This document shows positions 1 through 7,689 of a DNA stretch of 64,000 nt, in pieces. The notes beneath the pieces are model-generated. The model was given only the letters and a program-made list of their open reading frames with translations. It did no database searches and was not told the DNA's origin. This DNA is from Streptomyces beigongshangae (GTDB taxonomy: Bacteria > Actinomycetota > Actinomycetes > Streptomycetales > Streptomycetaceae), in the NCBI RefSeq assembly GCF_019710745.1, contig NZ_JAHKJW010000014.1, positions 51,961 to 115,960 on the forward strand, in the 5' to 3' direction. How positions within the stretch are numbered: the stretch's first letter is position 1; the number at the start of each line of letters is the position of its first letter. The translations under genes were made by a program, and so were the position numbers.

Positions 1-1
1 A

Positions 2-160
2 CGGCTGGCCCTGGGCGCCCCGCCCGAGTCCCTGTTCCGCATGGAACTGTCGGCGGCGTCGCTGTCGGAGGTGGCGTACTACGGGGACGGGAACGCGAGC
101 GTGCGGCTCCTGAACGACACGTCCGCGCTGCGCTGGGCTGCGCTAGCCGAGCTGGACTGA
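2..160 (+). CDS. Histidine phosphatase family protein, C-terminal fragment (5' end outside window)
   Basis: The window opens inside a reading frame that closes with TGA at 158-160, giving the last 52 residues of a protein. The tail contains LSEVAYYGDGNASVRLLNDT, the kind of ending seen in actinobacterial phosphoglycerate-mutase-like histidine phosphatases (Asn-Asp-Thr close to the C terminus). The catalytic RHG motif would lie upstream and is not visible, so the substrate cannot be told. It converges on the KDPG aldolase gene. Confidence 0.55.
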   Translation, partial: RLALGAPPESLFRMELSAASLSEVAYYGDGNASVRLLNDTSALRWAALAELD

Positions 161-198
161 ACTGCGCTGAGCTGTGTCGTCGGCCGCGGGCCGGTGAG

Positions 199-225
199 GG
201 CCGGTCGCGCAGTTCCCCGCGCCCC
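199..225. repeat. Dispersed intergenic repeat, copy 1
   Basis: A 27-bp sequence beginning GGCCGGTCGCGCAGTTCCCC and ending GCGCCCC. It is found again, identical, at 47865-47891 and with two changes at 54442-54468. All copies lie at 3' ends of genes, here between converging genes, so it is a dispersed 3'-flank element of this genome and not part of a gene. Confidence 0.8.
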
Positions 226-228
226 TTT

Positions 229-876
229 TCAGGGGGCCAGCCCTGCCGCCTCGCGTGCAAGCTTCTCCACCCGCGCCCAGTCGTGTTCCCGGATCGCGTC
301 CGCGGGCAGCATCCAACTCCCGCCCACGCAGAGCACGTTGGGCAGCGCCAGGTACTCCGGCGCGGCGGCGGGACCGATACCCCCCGTCGGGCAGAAACGG
401 GCCTGCGGCAGCGGCCCGCCCAGCGACTTCAGGTACGCCGTGCCGCCGGCCGCCTCCGCCGGGAAGAACTTCATGTCGGTGACGCCCCGCTCCAGCAGCG
501 CCACGACCTCCGACGTCGTCGACACCCCGGGCAGGAACGGCACCCCGGACCCCTTCATCGCGTCGAGCAGCGCGTCCGTCCATCCGGGACTGACGAGGAA
601 ACGCGCCCCGGCGGCCACGGAGTCCGCCACCTGGCCGGCCGAGATGACCGTGCCCGCCCCGACCACCGCTTCCGGCACCTCGTCCGCGATCGCCCGTATC
701 GCGTCGAGCGCGGCCGGTGTCCGCAGGGTCACCTCGATCGCGGGCAGCCCGCCCGCGACGAGCGCCCGCGCCAGCGGAACGGCATCGGAGACGTCCTCGA
801 CGACGACCACGGGCACGACGGGCGCGAGTTCGAGCACGGAGGAGGGCAGCGGCGAGGAGGACGAGGACGGGACCAT
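229..876 (-). CDS. eda: 2-dehydro-3-deoxyphosphogluconate (KDPG/KHG) aldolase
   Basis: Class I aldolase of the Entner-Doudoroff type that cleaves KDPG to pyruvate and glyceraldehyde 3-phosphate. The 215-residue protein has the family landmarks in order: IEVTLRT (Glu general base), VGAGTV, SPG, the Schiff-base lysine in DMKFFPAEAAGG, and the phosphate-binding CPTGGI. The ATG at 876 is chosen because an upstream in-frame extension adds only low-complexity residues before MVPSSSSS. It forms part of the conserved chromosomal backbone left of the gene cluster. Confidence 0.92.
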   Translation of the reverse strand: MVPSSSSSPLPSSVLELAPVVPVVVVEDVSDAVPLARALVAGGLPAIEVTLRTPAALDAIRAIADEVPEAVVGAGTVISAGQVADSVAAGARFLVSPGWTDALLDAMKGSGVPFLPGVSTTSEVVALLERGVTDMKFFPAEAAGGTAYLKSLGGPLPQARFCPTGGIGPAAAPEYLALPNVLCVGGSWMLPADAIREHDWARVEKLAREAAGLAP

Positions 877-966
877 GCGCTCATCCTGCACGCACCACAC
901 ACCCTGCGCAAAGGCCGTTGCGCACACTGCAACGTAATGAGCTGTCCGGCGCCGCAGGCGAACCAC

Positions 967-1746
967 TCAGTGCACCTCGTCCACGAGCACGTCCAGCATC
1001 CACACCCTGCCCGCCCCGCCCGGCGCCGCCTCCACCGCGTACCCCAGGTCCCGCAGCGCCTCCACCAGTTCGGCCGGACCCGCAGGCGCGGCCCCGGACT
1101 CCAGGAGGCTGCGCACGATCCGCCCCTTGGTCGCCTTGTTGAAGTGGCTGACGACCTTCCGGGTCGGCGCGTGCAGCACCCGTACGCTCGCCGTCCGCCC
1201 CGCGACCTCCCCCTTCGGCCTCCACGCGGCCGCGTACGCCGAGGAGCGCAGGTCCAGTACGAGCCCGCTCCCCGCCGCCTCGGGCAGCACGGCGGCCATC
1301 GGGGCCCGCCAGTGCGAGCCCAGCGCCCCGAGGCCCGGCAACTTCACACCCATCGAGCAGCGGTACGAGGGAATCCGGTCCGTCACCCGGACCGCGCCCC
1401 AGAGCCCGGAGAAGACGAGCAGCGACCGCGCCGCCCGCCGCTTGCCCGCGGTGTCGAGCGAGGCCAGGTCCAGGGCGTCGTACAGCACACCCGTGTAGAT
1501 CTCCCCGGCGGGCCGTGCCCCCGCGGTCCGCAGCTCCGTGTTCTTGGCGACCTCGCCGCGCAGCCCCTCGCTCAGGCCCAGCACCTCGCGCGCCTTCTCC
1601 TCGTCGGCCGCGCACAGCTCGACCAGCTCGTCCAGGACCGCCTGCCGCGCCCCGGCGAGCCCCGGCAGCGACAGCGACTCCGGCTTCAGCGGCACGCCCC
1701 GCCCGGAGGGAGCCTTTCCTTCGGACGGCGGCAGCAACACGAGCAC
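967..1746 (-). CDS. yaaA: YaaA family peroxide stress protein (DUF328)
   Basis: A 259-residue protein starting MLVLLPPSEGK, the hallmark N terminus of the YaaA/DUF328 family, with the conserved blocks FSGLWGAVRVTD, DLRSSAYAAAW and SHFNKATKGR. E. coli YaaA limits free intracellular iron during peroxide stress; the biochemical role in actinobacteria is not settled. The start is GTG with AGGGAGAA seven or so bases upstream. It lies 90 bp upstream of eda on the same strand and diverges from rnpB. Confidence 0.9.
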   Translation of the reverse strand: MLVLLPPSEGKAPSGRGVPLKPESLSLPGLAGARQAVLDELVELCAADEEKAREVLGLSEGLRGEVAKNTELRTAGARPAGEIYTGVLYDALDLASLDTAGKRRAARSLLVFSGLWGAVRVTDRIPSYRCSMGVKLPGLGALGSHWRAPMAAVLPEAAGSGLVLDLRSSAYAAAWRPKGEVAGRTASVRVLHAPTRKVVSHFNKATKGRIVRSLLESGAAPAGPAELVEALRDLGYAVEAAPGGAGRVWMLDVLVDEVH

Positions 1747-1863
1747 GGCGGTTCTCCCTGGAGCTTTCGGTACGGGGCCCTCGGCACGTACGCACGAAGA
1801 GCACCCGCCAGCCTACGGGGCCGCCTCGTGCCACCCCTGCCACTCCGTGGGCCCGACGCCCGG

Positions 1864-1869
1864 TAGCAT
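1864..1869 (+). promoter_or_regulatory. Probable -10 element of rnpB
   Basis: TAGCAT fits the TANNNT -10 consensus of Streptomyces housekeeping promoters and stands nine bases before the first paired base of the RNase P RNA. No convincing -35 hexamer is seen at 16-18 bp spacing, so the call is tentative. Confidence 0.4.
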
Positions 1870-1877
1870 GGTCGGCA

Positions 1878-2292
1878 CGGCAGACGAGCCGGGCGGACGG
1901 CCGCGTGGAGCCCCTTCGGGGTGCTTCCCGAGGAACGTCCGGGCTCCACAGGGCAGGGTGGTGGCTAACGGCCACCCGGGGTGACCCGCGGGACAGTGCC
2001 ACAGAAAACAGACCGCCCGGGACCTCGGTCCCGGGTAAGGGTGAAACGGTGGTGTAAGAGACCACCAGTGCCCAGGGTGACCTGGGCAGCTAGGTAAACC
2101 CCACCCGGAGCAAGGTCAAAAGGAGCGCCGTAAAACGTGCTCTGCGCGGACGTTCGAGGGCTGCCCGCCCGAGTCCGCGGGTGGACCGCACGAGGCCGGC
2201 GGCAACGCCGGCCCTAGATGGATGGCCGTCTCCCCGGCCGCCGCGAGGCAGCCGGGCGACAGAACCCGGCGTACAGCCCGACTCGTCTGCCG
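1878..2292 (+). ncRNA. rnpB: RNase P RNA, bacterial type A
   Basis: Catalytic RNA that matures the 5' ends of tRNAs. The core AGGAACGTCCGGGCTCC (CR I, P4 5' strand) begins at about 1931, followed by GTGGCTAACGGCCACC; the distal core ACAGAACCCGGCGTACAG (CR V, P4 3' strand) is near 2260. The ends are set by helix P1: CGGCAGACGAG at 1878-1888 pairs perfectly with CTCGTCTGCCG at 2282-2292. The 415-nt length is normal for high-GC actinobacteria. Open frames across this stretch on both strands are spurious. Confidence 0.96.
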
Positions 2293-2703
2293 CCATCCGC
2301 GGGTACCCACGGTCGCCGCCACCGGAGCGGATCGGGCCCGTCGCCCACCGCCGCGAACACCGCCTCGGTCCCCGGAACCGGCTGCATCCCCGGATGTCGG
2401 CCGATGACCGCCAGTGGCCCGCGCCGCCCCGGCCGGCCGGACGCCCCGTCCGGCCCCGGGATGTGACGGCAGTCCGCCGGGCGGATTCGGCTCCGGATGT
2501 TTGAATTCGCTTCCCGGTCACCCGGTGGCCCATTTCGCGGTTCTCTGCATACATAAGGCGCGAAAATCGAGCAGATCACCCAGCGTCCACGTTGCGCCAC
2601 CGATCGATCAGAATGAGACACTCAATGATCAAGCGACGACAAAGAGTGATGGACATAAGGATTCACGTCTGGTCAAACGGCGCGCTTCGCACTTAAGGAT
2701 CCC
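2293..2703. other. Intergenic boundary region between core chromosome and gene cluster
   Basis: No gene is supported here. The first 200 bases are GC-rich like the rest of the chromosome; from about 2500 the sequence turns clearly AT-richer (for example TTTGAATTCGC and GAATGAGACACTCAATGATC), which continues into the first regulator gene. I read this as the left junction of the biosynthetic cluster plus the promoter of the regulator pair. I saw no att-like direct repeat and no canonical gamma-butyrolactone-receptor box. Confidence 0.6.
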
Positions 2704-3537
2704 TTGCTGGGTCTGCCTCGGGTGGGTAAATTTTCAAGCAGGGAGAACCTGGAGGTCGACATCAATCGGGATCAGACCGAAACAGGCAGTACACAATTCA
2801 CTCGCGACCCCGTGGAACACGCACTGCTGGAAGCGCGGAACCTCATTGATTCCGCCCTTCTGGAATTCCGTTCTCTTCCCGCGCCGCGTTTCGTTCAGTT
2901 GTCCGCCGACCGGCGGCAGGAGGCGACCGGCGCCACCCTGACGGACCTGGTGGCCCGGGCCCGGCGTACCGTGCTGATCTCGCTGTCCGGCCGGAGCGGG
3001 CAGCTGGCGGCCGTACGCACCGTGCTGGGCGACCTGGAGACCCGGACCAGGACCGGTCCGGGCCGGATCACCGTCCGCGTGCTCGGGTCCGCCTCGGCGC
3101 TGCGGGAGCTGTCGGCCGGCTCCGGGGCGGCCGAACTCGCGGAACTGCGGGTGACCGGCCGCCCGCTCGCCGAGTCCCTGGTGAGGGACGTCGCGGAGGC
3201 GCTGGTCCACGCGCCGGGCGACAGCACGGGCGGGCTGCTGGTCCGCGACCGGGCCGCGGTCCGCGTGCTGGCCTCGCTCTTCATGGGGGCCTGGGATGCC
3301 TCGCTGCCCTGGCGCGACCACCTCCTGCTGGACGCCTACCTCACCACCGACACCGCGCGCGAGGTGCTGGCCCGGCTGTACGCCGGCTCCACGGACGCGG
3401 TCGCGGCCCGTGAACTGGGCCTGTCCTTACGCACGTACCGTCGGCACGTCGCCAGAATCCTGGAGTCGCTGGGGGTCGGTTCGCGTTTTTCCGGTGGCAC
3501 CCGAGCGGCCGAGATGCAGATGTTCGACGTGCTGTGA
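2704..3537 (+). CDS. LuxR-type HTH cluster regulator 1 (TTA codon)
   Basis: A 277-residue putative transcriptional activator. The first 200 residues match no domain I recognise; the C terminus (about 228-268) is a LuxR/GerE-like helix-turn-helix with ELGLSLRTYRRHVARILESL. The next gene is a paralogue with the same architecture. A TTA leucine codon at 3427-3429 lies inside the recognition helix region, which would make translation depend on the bldA tRNA. The start is uncertain: TTG at 2704 has AAGG five bases upstream, while GGAGG at 2751-2755 stands ideally before an ATC at 2761, and GTG at 2722 is also in frame. The N-terminal part is AT-rich compared with its neighbours. Confidence 0.8.
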   Translation: MLGLPRVGKFSSRENLEVDINRDQTETGSTQFTRDPVEHALLEARNLIDSALLEFRSLPAPRFVQLSADRRQEATGATLTDLVARARRTVLISLSGRSGQLAAVRTVLGDLETRTRTGPGRITVRVLGSASALRELSAGSGAAELAELRVTGRPLAESLVRDVAEALVHAPGDSTGGLLVRDRAAVRVLASLFMGAWDASLPWRDHLLLDAYLTTDTAREVLARLYAGSTDAVAARELGLSLRTYRRHVARILESLGVGSRFSGGTRAAEMQMFDVL

Positions 3538-3548
3538 AAGGAATAAAC

Positions 3549-4349
3549 GTGATGCCGACCACAAAAATCCTTGAGCAAGATCTGCTCGAGGTCCGAGGTC
3601 TGGTGGAATCATTGGCCGAACAACGGCGTAGCCAGACGACGAACGATTCGCTCGTCACCCAGCTTCCCTTAAACCGGGAAGCCCTGGGAGAGGCAGTCGA
3701 AAACATAATGTCCCAGGCTTCCGATTCCCTCCGCCTGATAATCGGCGAACATTCCGAGGTGACCACCGCCGTCGTCGCCGCCTTCGGCCGGGTCGCCCCG
3801 ACGCTGCCCGCGGACGTCACCGTGCGGGCGCTCGTCCCACCGGTCACCCGGACCCGGTGCGCGGTCGACGCGCTGTTCCCGGACGGGGTCGAGGTGCGGC
3901 TCGCCGCACTCCCGGGACTCACCGCGGTCGTCGCCGACACGCGGTCGACACTGGTGTCGAACTCCCCGGGCGACCCGGCACTCATCCACAGCACGCCCGT
4001 GGCGACGAACCTGCGCGCGCTCTTCGACACCATCTGGCCGACCGCGACGGTACTGGACCCGCATCTGCGCTTCAGGGAACACGCCCTGGCCGAGGAGTTG
4101 AGCCGGGTCCTCGGCTGTCTCCAGGAAGGGCTCATCGACGACGTCGCGGCCCGCAAGCTCTCCATGTCCGTGCGCACCTACCGGCGCTACGTCGCCGACG
4201 TCATGGCGCTGCTGGGCACCAGCTCCCGGTTCCAGGCCGGCGCCCGGGCGATCGAGACGGGCCTGCTGCCACGGCGGTTGACGCGCGTAGCGGACAGACC
4301 CGTCCCCGCGGACATCGTCAGCCGCGTATCTCCAGCGTGCAGCACTTGA
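3549..4349 (+). CDS. LuxR-type HTH cluster regulator 2 (TTA codon)
   Basis: A 266-residue paralogue of the preceding regulator, 11 bases downstream and surely co-transcribed. The C terminus carries KLSMSVRTYRRYVADVMALL, aligning with the HTH of regulator 1; the N-terminal half (LEVRGLVESLAEQ) also aligns with LEARNLIDSALLE. It has its own TTA codon at 3669-3671, so both cluster-situated regulators are candidate bldA targets. GTG at 3549 (AAGGA seven bases upstream) or the adjacent ATG at 3552 is the start. The last 32 bases overlap tail-to-tail with the convergent DDAH-like gene. Confidence 0.82.
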   Translation: MMPTTKILEQDLLEVRGLVESLAEQRRSQTTNDSLVTQLPLNREALGEAVENIMSQASDSLRLIIGEHSEVTTAVVAAFGRVAPTLPADVTVRALVPPVTRTRCAVDALFPDGVEVRLAALPGLTAVVADTRSTLVSNSPGDPALIHSTPVATNLRALFDTIWPTATVLDPHLRFREHALAEELSRVLGCLQEGLIDDVAARKLSMSVRTYRRYVADVMALLGTSSRFQAGARAIETGLLPRRLTRVADRPVPADIVSRVSPACST

Positions 4350-5154
4350 CGCTGCCGCCGCCCTTGAGCAGCTCGGACAGGTCGATGCCGATGGGCTCGA
4401 AACCCCGCTCCCGGAGCTGATCGCTCAGCCGCTGGGCGGCCTCGGGCAGCACCACGTGCAGGCCGTCGCTGACGGCGTTGAGACCGAAGACCGCGGCTTC
4501 CCCGGGCCCGACCGGCACGGCGTCCGGGAACAGCCGGCGCAGCACCTCCCGGCTGCCCGGGGCGAACGCCTCGGGGTTGTACATGATCTCGTCGCCGTCC
4601 AGCACGGTCAGCGCGGTGTCGAGATGGTAGTAGCGCGGGTCGGTCAGCTCCAGTCCGATGACCGGGCGGCCGAAGAACTCCTGCGCCTCCTGATGGCCCT
4701 CGGCGGTGCTGCGGAAGCCGCGGCCGGCCAGTATCCAGCTGTCGGTGACGAGGAAGTCGCCCTCGCCCTCGTTGATGTGCTCCGGGTCGTGGGTCTCGGT
4801 GAAGCCGTGGGACCGGAACCACTCCAGATAGGCCGGGCCCTCGGCGGCTCGCTCCGCGTTGCGGAACCGGGCGCCGAGGACCTTGCCGTCCACCACGGTG
4901 GCGCCGTTGGCCGCGTAGACCATGTCGGGCAGCCCCGGCAGCGGGTCGATCAGGTCGACGGTGTGGCCGAGTTCGCGGTACAGGGCGTACAGCCGCTCCC
5001 ACTGGGCGACGGCCAGCTCGGCGTCGACCGGTTTGGCGGGGTCCATCCAGGGGTTGATGGAGTACGACACCTCGAAGTGGACGGGTCGGCACATGAGGTA
5101 ACGGCGGGGACGGAAGACGCGCTCGGAGGTGGTGGGCGCGGTGATGGGCGTCAT
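4318..5154 (-). CDS. Dimethylargininase (DDAH)-like amidinohydrolase
   Basis: A 278-residue member of the guanidino-modifying superfamily (DDAH, arginine deiminase, amidinotransferase). Visible landmarks are MVYAANGATV near the N terminus, EGEGDFLVTD, the catalytic-His segment YYHLDTALTVL, and the nucleophilic cysteine in GGGSVKCCTLEIRG at the C terminus, all apparently intact. DDAH enzymes turn methylarginines into citrulline; here it is the last gene of the large minus-strand biosynthetic operon, so a pathway role on a guanidino compound (or arginine/citrulline supply) is inferred. ATG at 5154 has GGAG four bases upstream. Confidence 0.78.
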   Translation of the reverse strand: MTPITAPTTSERVFRPRRYLMCRPVHFEVSYSINPWMDPAKPVDAELAVAQWERLYALYRELGHTVDLIDPLPGLPDMVYAANGATVVDGKVLGARFRNAERAAEGPAYLEWFRSHGFTETHDPEHINEGEGDFLVTDSWILAGRGFRSTAEGHQEAQEFFGRPVIGLELTDPRYYHLDTALTVLDGDEIMYNPEAFAPGSREVLRRLFPDAVPVGPGEAAVFGLNAVSDGLHVVLPEAAQRLSDQLRERGFEPIGIDLSELLKGGGSVKCCTLEIRG

Positions 5155-5259
5155 GTCGCTCCAGATTCGGGGTGAACAGGACTGACCCGGGGTGCGCGGC
5201 ACGGTGGTGCCGGGCACCCCGGCGAGAGGGGGAGGGAGCCGGGGCGCGGCGCTCGCGGG

Positions 5260-5844
5260 TCAGCGAGCCGTGGCCAGCAGCGCCTCCATGTGCGGGAACC
5301 GGGACGCGATCGGGTCGCCGGTGAAGGCCTCGTCCCAGTCGGTCTCGGCGGCGTAGACGTGCAGGGCGGCGAAGTCGGGCGTCTGCCCCATGTCGAACCA
5401 GTGCCGTACGCCGGAGGGCGTGCACACCAGGTCGCCCGCCTCGGCGACCAGCACGTGGACGGTGTCGTCGCCGGCCAGCCGCAGGTAGAAGCCGCACCGG
5501 CCCCGGGCGAAGAACCAGACCTCGTCCGAGCCGTGGGTGTGCTCGTTGAAGTAGCGGTCACGGGAGGCGCGGGCCTCGGCGGCCCACCGCGGGTCGGAGT
5601 CGTCCGGCGCCATCCGGACCACCTCGACGTGCCCCAGGCCGGTCTCGGCGGAGAACCGGTCCGCCTCCGCCCGGTACAGGCCGAGCACGTCGTCGTCGCC
5701 GAAGCCGGCCGGCAGCTCCTTGAGGGGCCACCGTTCGAACCGGGCGCCGTGCGCCCCGAGCAGGGCCGCGATCCGGTCGGGGTCCTGGGTGCTGAGCAGC
5801 GGCTCGGCCTCGCCCGTGGAGGGCAGGACCTGGAGCAGTGTCAT
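5260..5844 (-). CDS. Acireductone dioxygenase-like cupin (ARD/MtnD family)
   Basis: A 194-residue cupin with the ARD metal site: HTHGSDEVWFF supplies two His and a Glu, and PSGVRHWFDMG the third His. Its length is that of MtnD. Genuine ARD cleaves the acireductone of the methionine salvage pathway using Fe or Ni. No other salvage gene (mtnA, B, C, K) is nearby; instead it sits among SDRs and ligases in the hydrazine cluster, so it may open a C-C bond of a pathway 1,2-dihydroxy-3-oxo or similar intermediate. That reassignment is inference. Confidence 0.82.
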   Translation of the reverse strand: MTLLQVLPSTGEAEPLLSTQDPDRIAALLGAHGARFERWPLKELPAGFGDDDVLGLYRAEADRFSAETGLGHVEVVRMAPDDSDPRWAAEARASRDRYFNEHTHGSDEVWFFARGRCGFYLRLAGDDTVHVLVAEAGDLVCTPSGVRHWFDMGQTPDFAALHVYAAETDWDEAFTGDPIASRFPHMEALLATAR

Positions 5845-5888
5845 GGGAGTCGCCTTTCGGGGGTGCGGACGTACGGCGGACGTCCGGG

Positions 5889-6611
5889 TCAGTGGCCGGG
5901 CTCGAAGTGCAGCTGGCTGAGGAAGCAGTCCCGGGGCTGGTTGACGGCGAAGGTGACGCAGTCCGCGAGGGACTGCGCGGTCAGGGCGTCCTTCGGGGTG
6001 CGCGAGGCGCTTTCCCAGGCGGGCGACAGCGGGTCGGTGTTGTCGAAGTCCGGCGGGAACAGGGAGATGACACGGATGCCCTCCGCGCGCAGCCGCTTGG
6101 ACAGGATGCCGGTGAACGCGGCCTGGCCGCCCTTGGCCGCGTAGAACGCCTCGTGGCCCACGCAGCCGGTGTAGTTCGGCGTCGCGGCGGCCGACACCAG
6201 GGTGACGATGTCGGGCCGCTGCGAGGCGCGCAGCAGCGGCAGGAAGTGCTTGACCATCAGGACGGTGCCGCCGGCGGACGCGGTGGTGGCGAGGATGTCG
6301 GCGTCGTCCGCGGTGGTCAGGTCCTCGCTCTCCAGCCAGTTGGCCCCGTTGTTGAGGAGCACGTCGACAGCGCCGGCCTTCTCCCGGACGCCGTCCGCGA
6401 AGGCGCGTACGGACGCCGGGTCGGTGATGTCGCAGGCGAAGGCGTGCACCCGGTCGTGGCCGAGATCACGGATCTCCCGCTCGGTGCGGCGGGCGCCCTC
6501 CAGGCTGCGTGCGGAGAGGAACACCTCGGCGCCCTGCCGGGCGAAGACGATGGCCAGGGTGCGCCCGAAGTCCCGGGCGGCACCGGTGATGACGACGCGG
6601 AGGTTCTCCAT
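5889..6611 (-). CDS. Short-chain dehydrogenase/reductase (SDR), paralogue A
   Basis: A 240-residue classical-size SDR. The nucleotide-binding motif is TGAARDFGR (TGxxxxxG, without the usual GIG), NNGANW replaces the common NNAG, and the active site is Ser (LVSAAA) with YAAKG. It is closely related to the SDR at 10736-11506: both share GAARDFGRTLA, DPASVRAFADG and the C-terminal QPRDCF. The two therefore arose by duplication inside or before the cluster. Substrate unknown; ATG at 6611. Confidence 0.85.
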   Translation of the reverse strand: MENLRVVITGAARDFGRTLAIVFARQGAEVFLSARSLEGARRTEREIRDLGHDRVHAFACDITDPASVRAFADGVREKAGAVDVLLNNGANWLESEDLTTADDADILATTASAGGTVLMVKHFLPLLRASQRPDIVTLVSAAATPNYTGCVGHEAFYAAKGGQAAFTGILSKRLRAEGIRVISLFPPDFDNTDPLSPAWESASRTPKDALTAQSLADCVTFAVNQPRDCFLSQLHFEPGH

Positions 6612-6690
6612 TGCGGTGATGCCTTTCAGATCGCGAGCGGTGGTCCGCTCGTGCGGAGGGCGGTCGGCGCGGGGCGGCGGTGGCCCCGGG

Positions 6691-7689
6691 TCAGCCGCGG
6701 TGCGGGGAGCTGTCGGGGAGGGCCGCCGGCGCCCGGGGTGCCCGGTCCGCCGAGGCGGCCCGGCGGACCCCGGCGAGGCTGCCCCAGAGGATGAAACCGG
6801 TCAGCAGCAGCACCCCGACCAGGCTGTGCGCGGACTGGTCGATGCGCGGGTCGAAGAACTGGATGCCGAACGTCAGGATCAGGTTGCTGCCGAACAGCAG
6901 GGACACCGTCATCGGCTCGGTGCGGGTGATGCCCACCTGGAGCAGCAGCAGGGTGCCGGCCACGCCCAGGCCGAGCGCCGCGAACAGGGCGACGTGGGCG
7001 GGGGAGTAGGCGGCGGCACTGTCGCGGACCAGGAAGAGCACGAGGGTGGAGACGAGCAGCAGCGGGAACCGGCAGGCCATCATCTGCCCCGGCGCCATCC
7101 CCGCCTCGCCCAGGCGCTTGGTGTAGAAGGTGTTGCCCGCCACCGCCGCCGCCGTCACCGCACAGCTCACCACGCCGAGCGCGAACCCGCCGGAGGAGAC
7201 GGAACCGGTGCCCGAGGAACCCCCGAACGTCATGACGGCGAGGTAGCCCATGGCGGCCAGCACACCCAGCGAGGACAGCACCTCCGTCCGGGAGGGACGG
7301 GACTGCGGACGGAGCCGGCCGCCGATCACGATGGTCAGGACCGGCACCATGCCCACGATCAGGGAGTTGGTCACCGCCGGCTCGAACACGCGCAACGCGT
7401 AGAGCACCGCCACCCAGCTCAGGGTCGTCGTCACGTTGTACGCGAGGACGTCCGGCAGGCAGCGGCGGACGGACTCCAGCAGCGCCCGGTGGTCCCGGCA
7501 CAGCGCCAGACAGAGCACCTGGGTCACGCAGAAGGCGTTGAACGCGTAGAACTCGGGGCTGATGTCCTGTACCAGCCGGCCCTCGACCACGGACTTGGCC
7601 GCGTTGGCCACGCAGTAGCTGAGCACCAGCAGCGGTCCGGCGAGCGCGCCGATCCGCCGGGCCCGCCCGGCCGGGTCAGGCGATGTCAT
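6691..7689 (-). CDS. EamA/DMT-family membrane transporter
   Basis: A 332-residue polytopic protein with about ten hydrophobic segments arranged in two similar halves, typical of drug/metabolite (EamA) exporters. The conserved half ends are PAVTNSLIVGMVPVLTIVIG and EPMTVSLLFGSNLI. The C-terminal 30 residues are a hydrophilic Pro/Ala-rich tail. It overlaps the ATP-grasp gene by 14 bases (start ATG 7689), so it is part of the operon and is probably an exporter of the product or of an intermediate across the cell membrane. Confidence 0.85.
   Translation of the reverse strand: MTSPDPAGRARRIGALAGPLLVLSYCVANAAKSVVEGRLVQDISPEFYAFNAFCVTQVLCLALCRDHRALLESVRRCLPDVLAYNVTTTLSWVAVLYALRVFEPAVTNSLIVGMVPVLTIVIGGRLRPQSRPSRTEVLSSLGVLAAMGYLAVMTFGGSSGTGSVSSGGFALGVVSCAVTAAAVAGNTFYTKRLGEAGMAPGQMMACRFPLLLVSTLVLFLVRDSAAAYSPAHVALFAALGLGVAGTLLLLQVGITRTEPMTVSLLFGSNLILTFGIQFFDPRIDQSAHSLVGVLLLTGFILWGSLAGVRRAASADRAPRAPAALPDSSPHRG

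Noticed and set aside
2214..2621. Small open frames over the rnpB locus
   Set aside because: They coincide with the structured RNase P RNA and have no protein-like features.
2293..2760. Gamma-butyrolactone autoregulatory element or att site near rnpB
   Set aside because: No sequence close to the ARE consensus and no direct repeat shared with the right border was found by eye.
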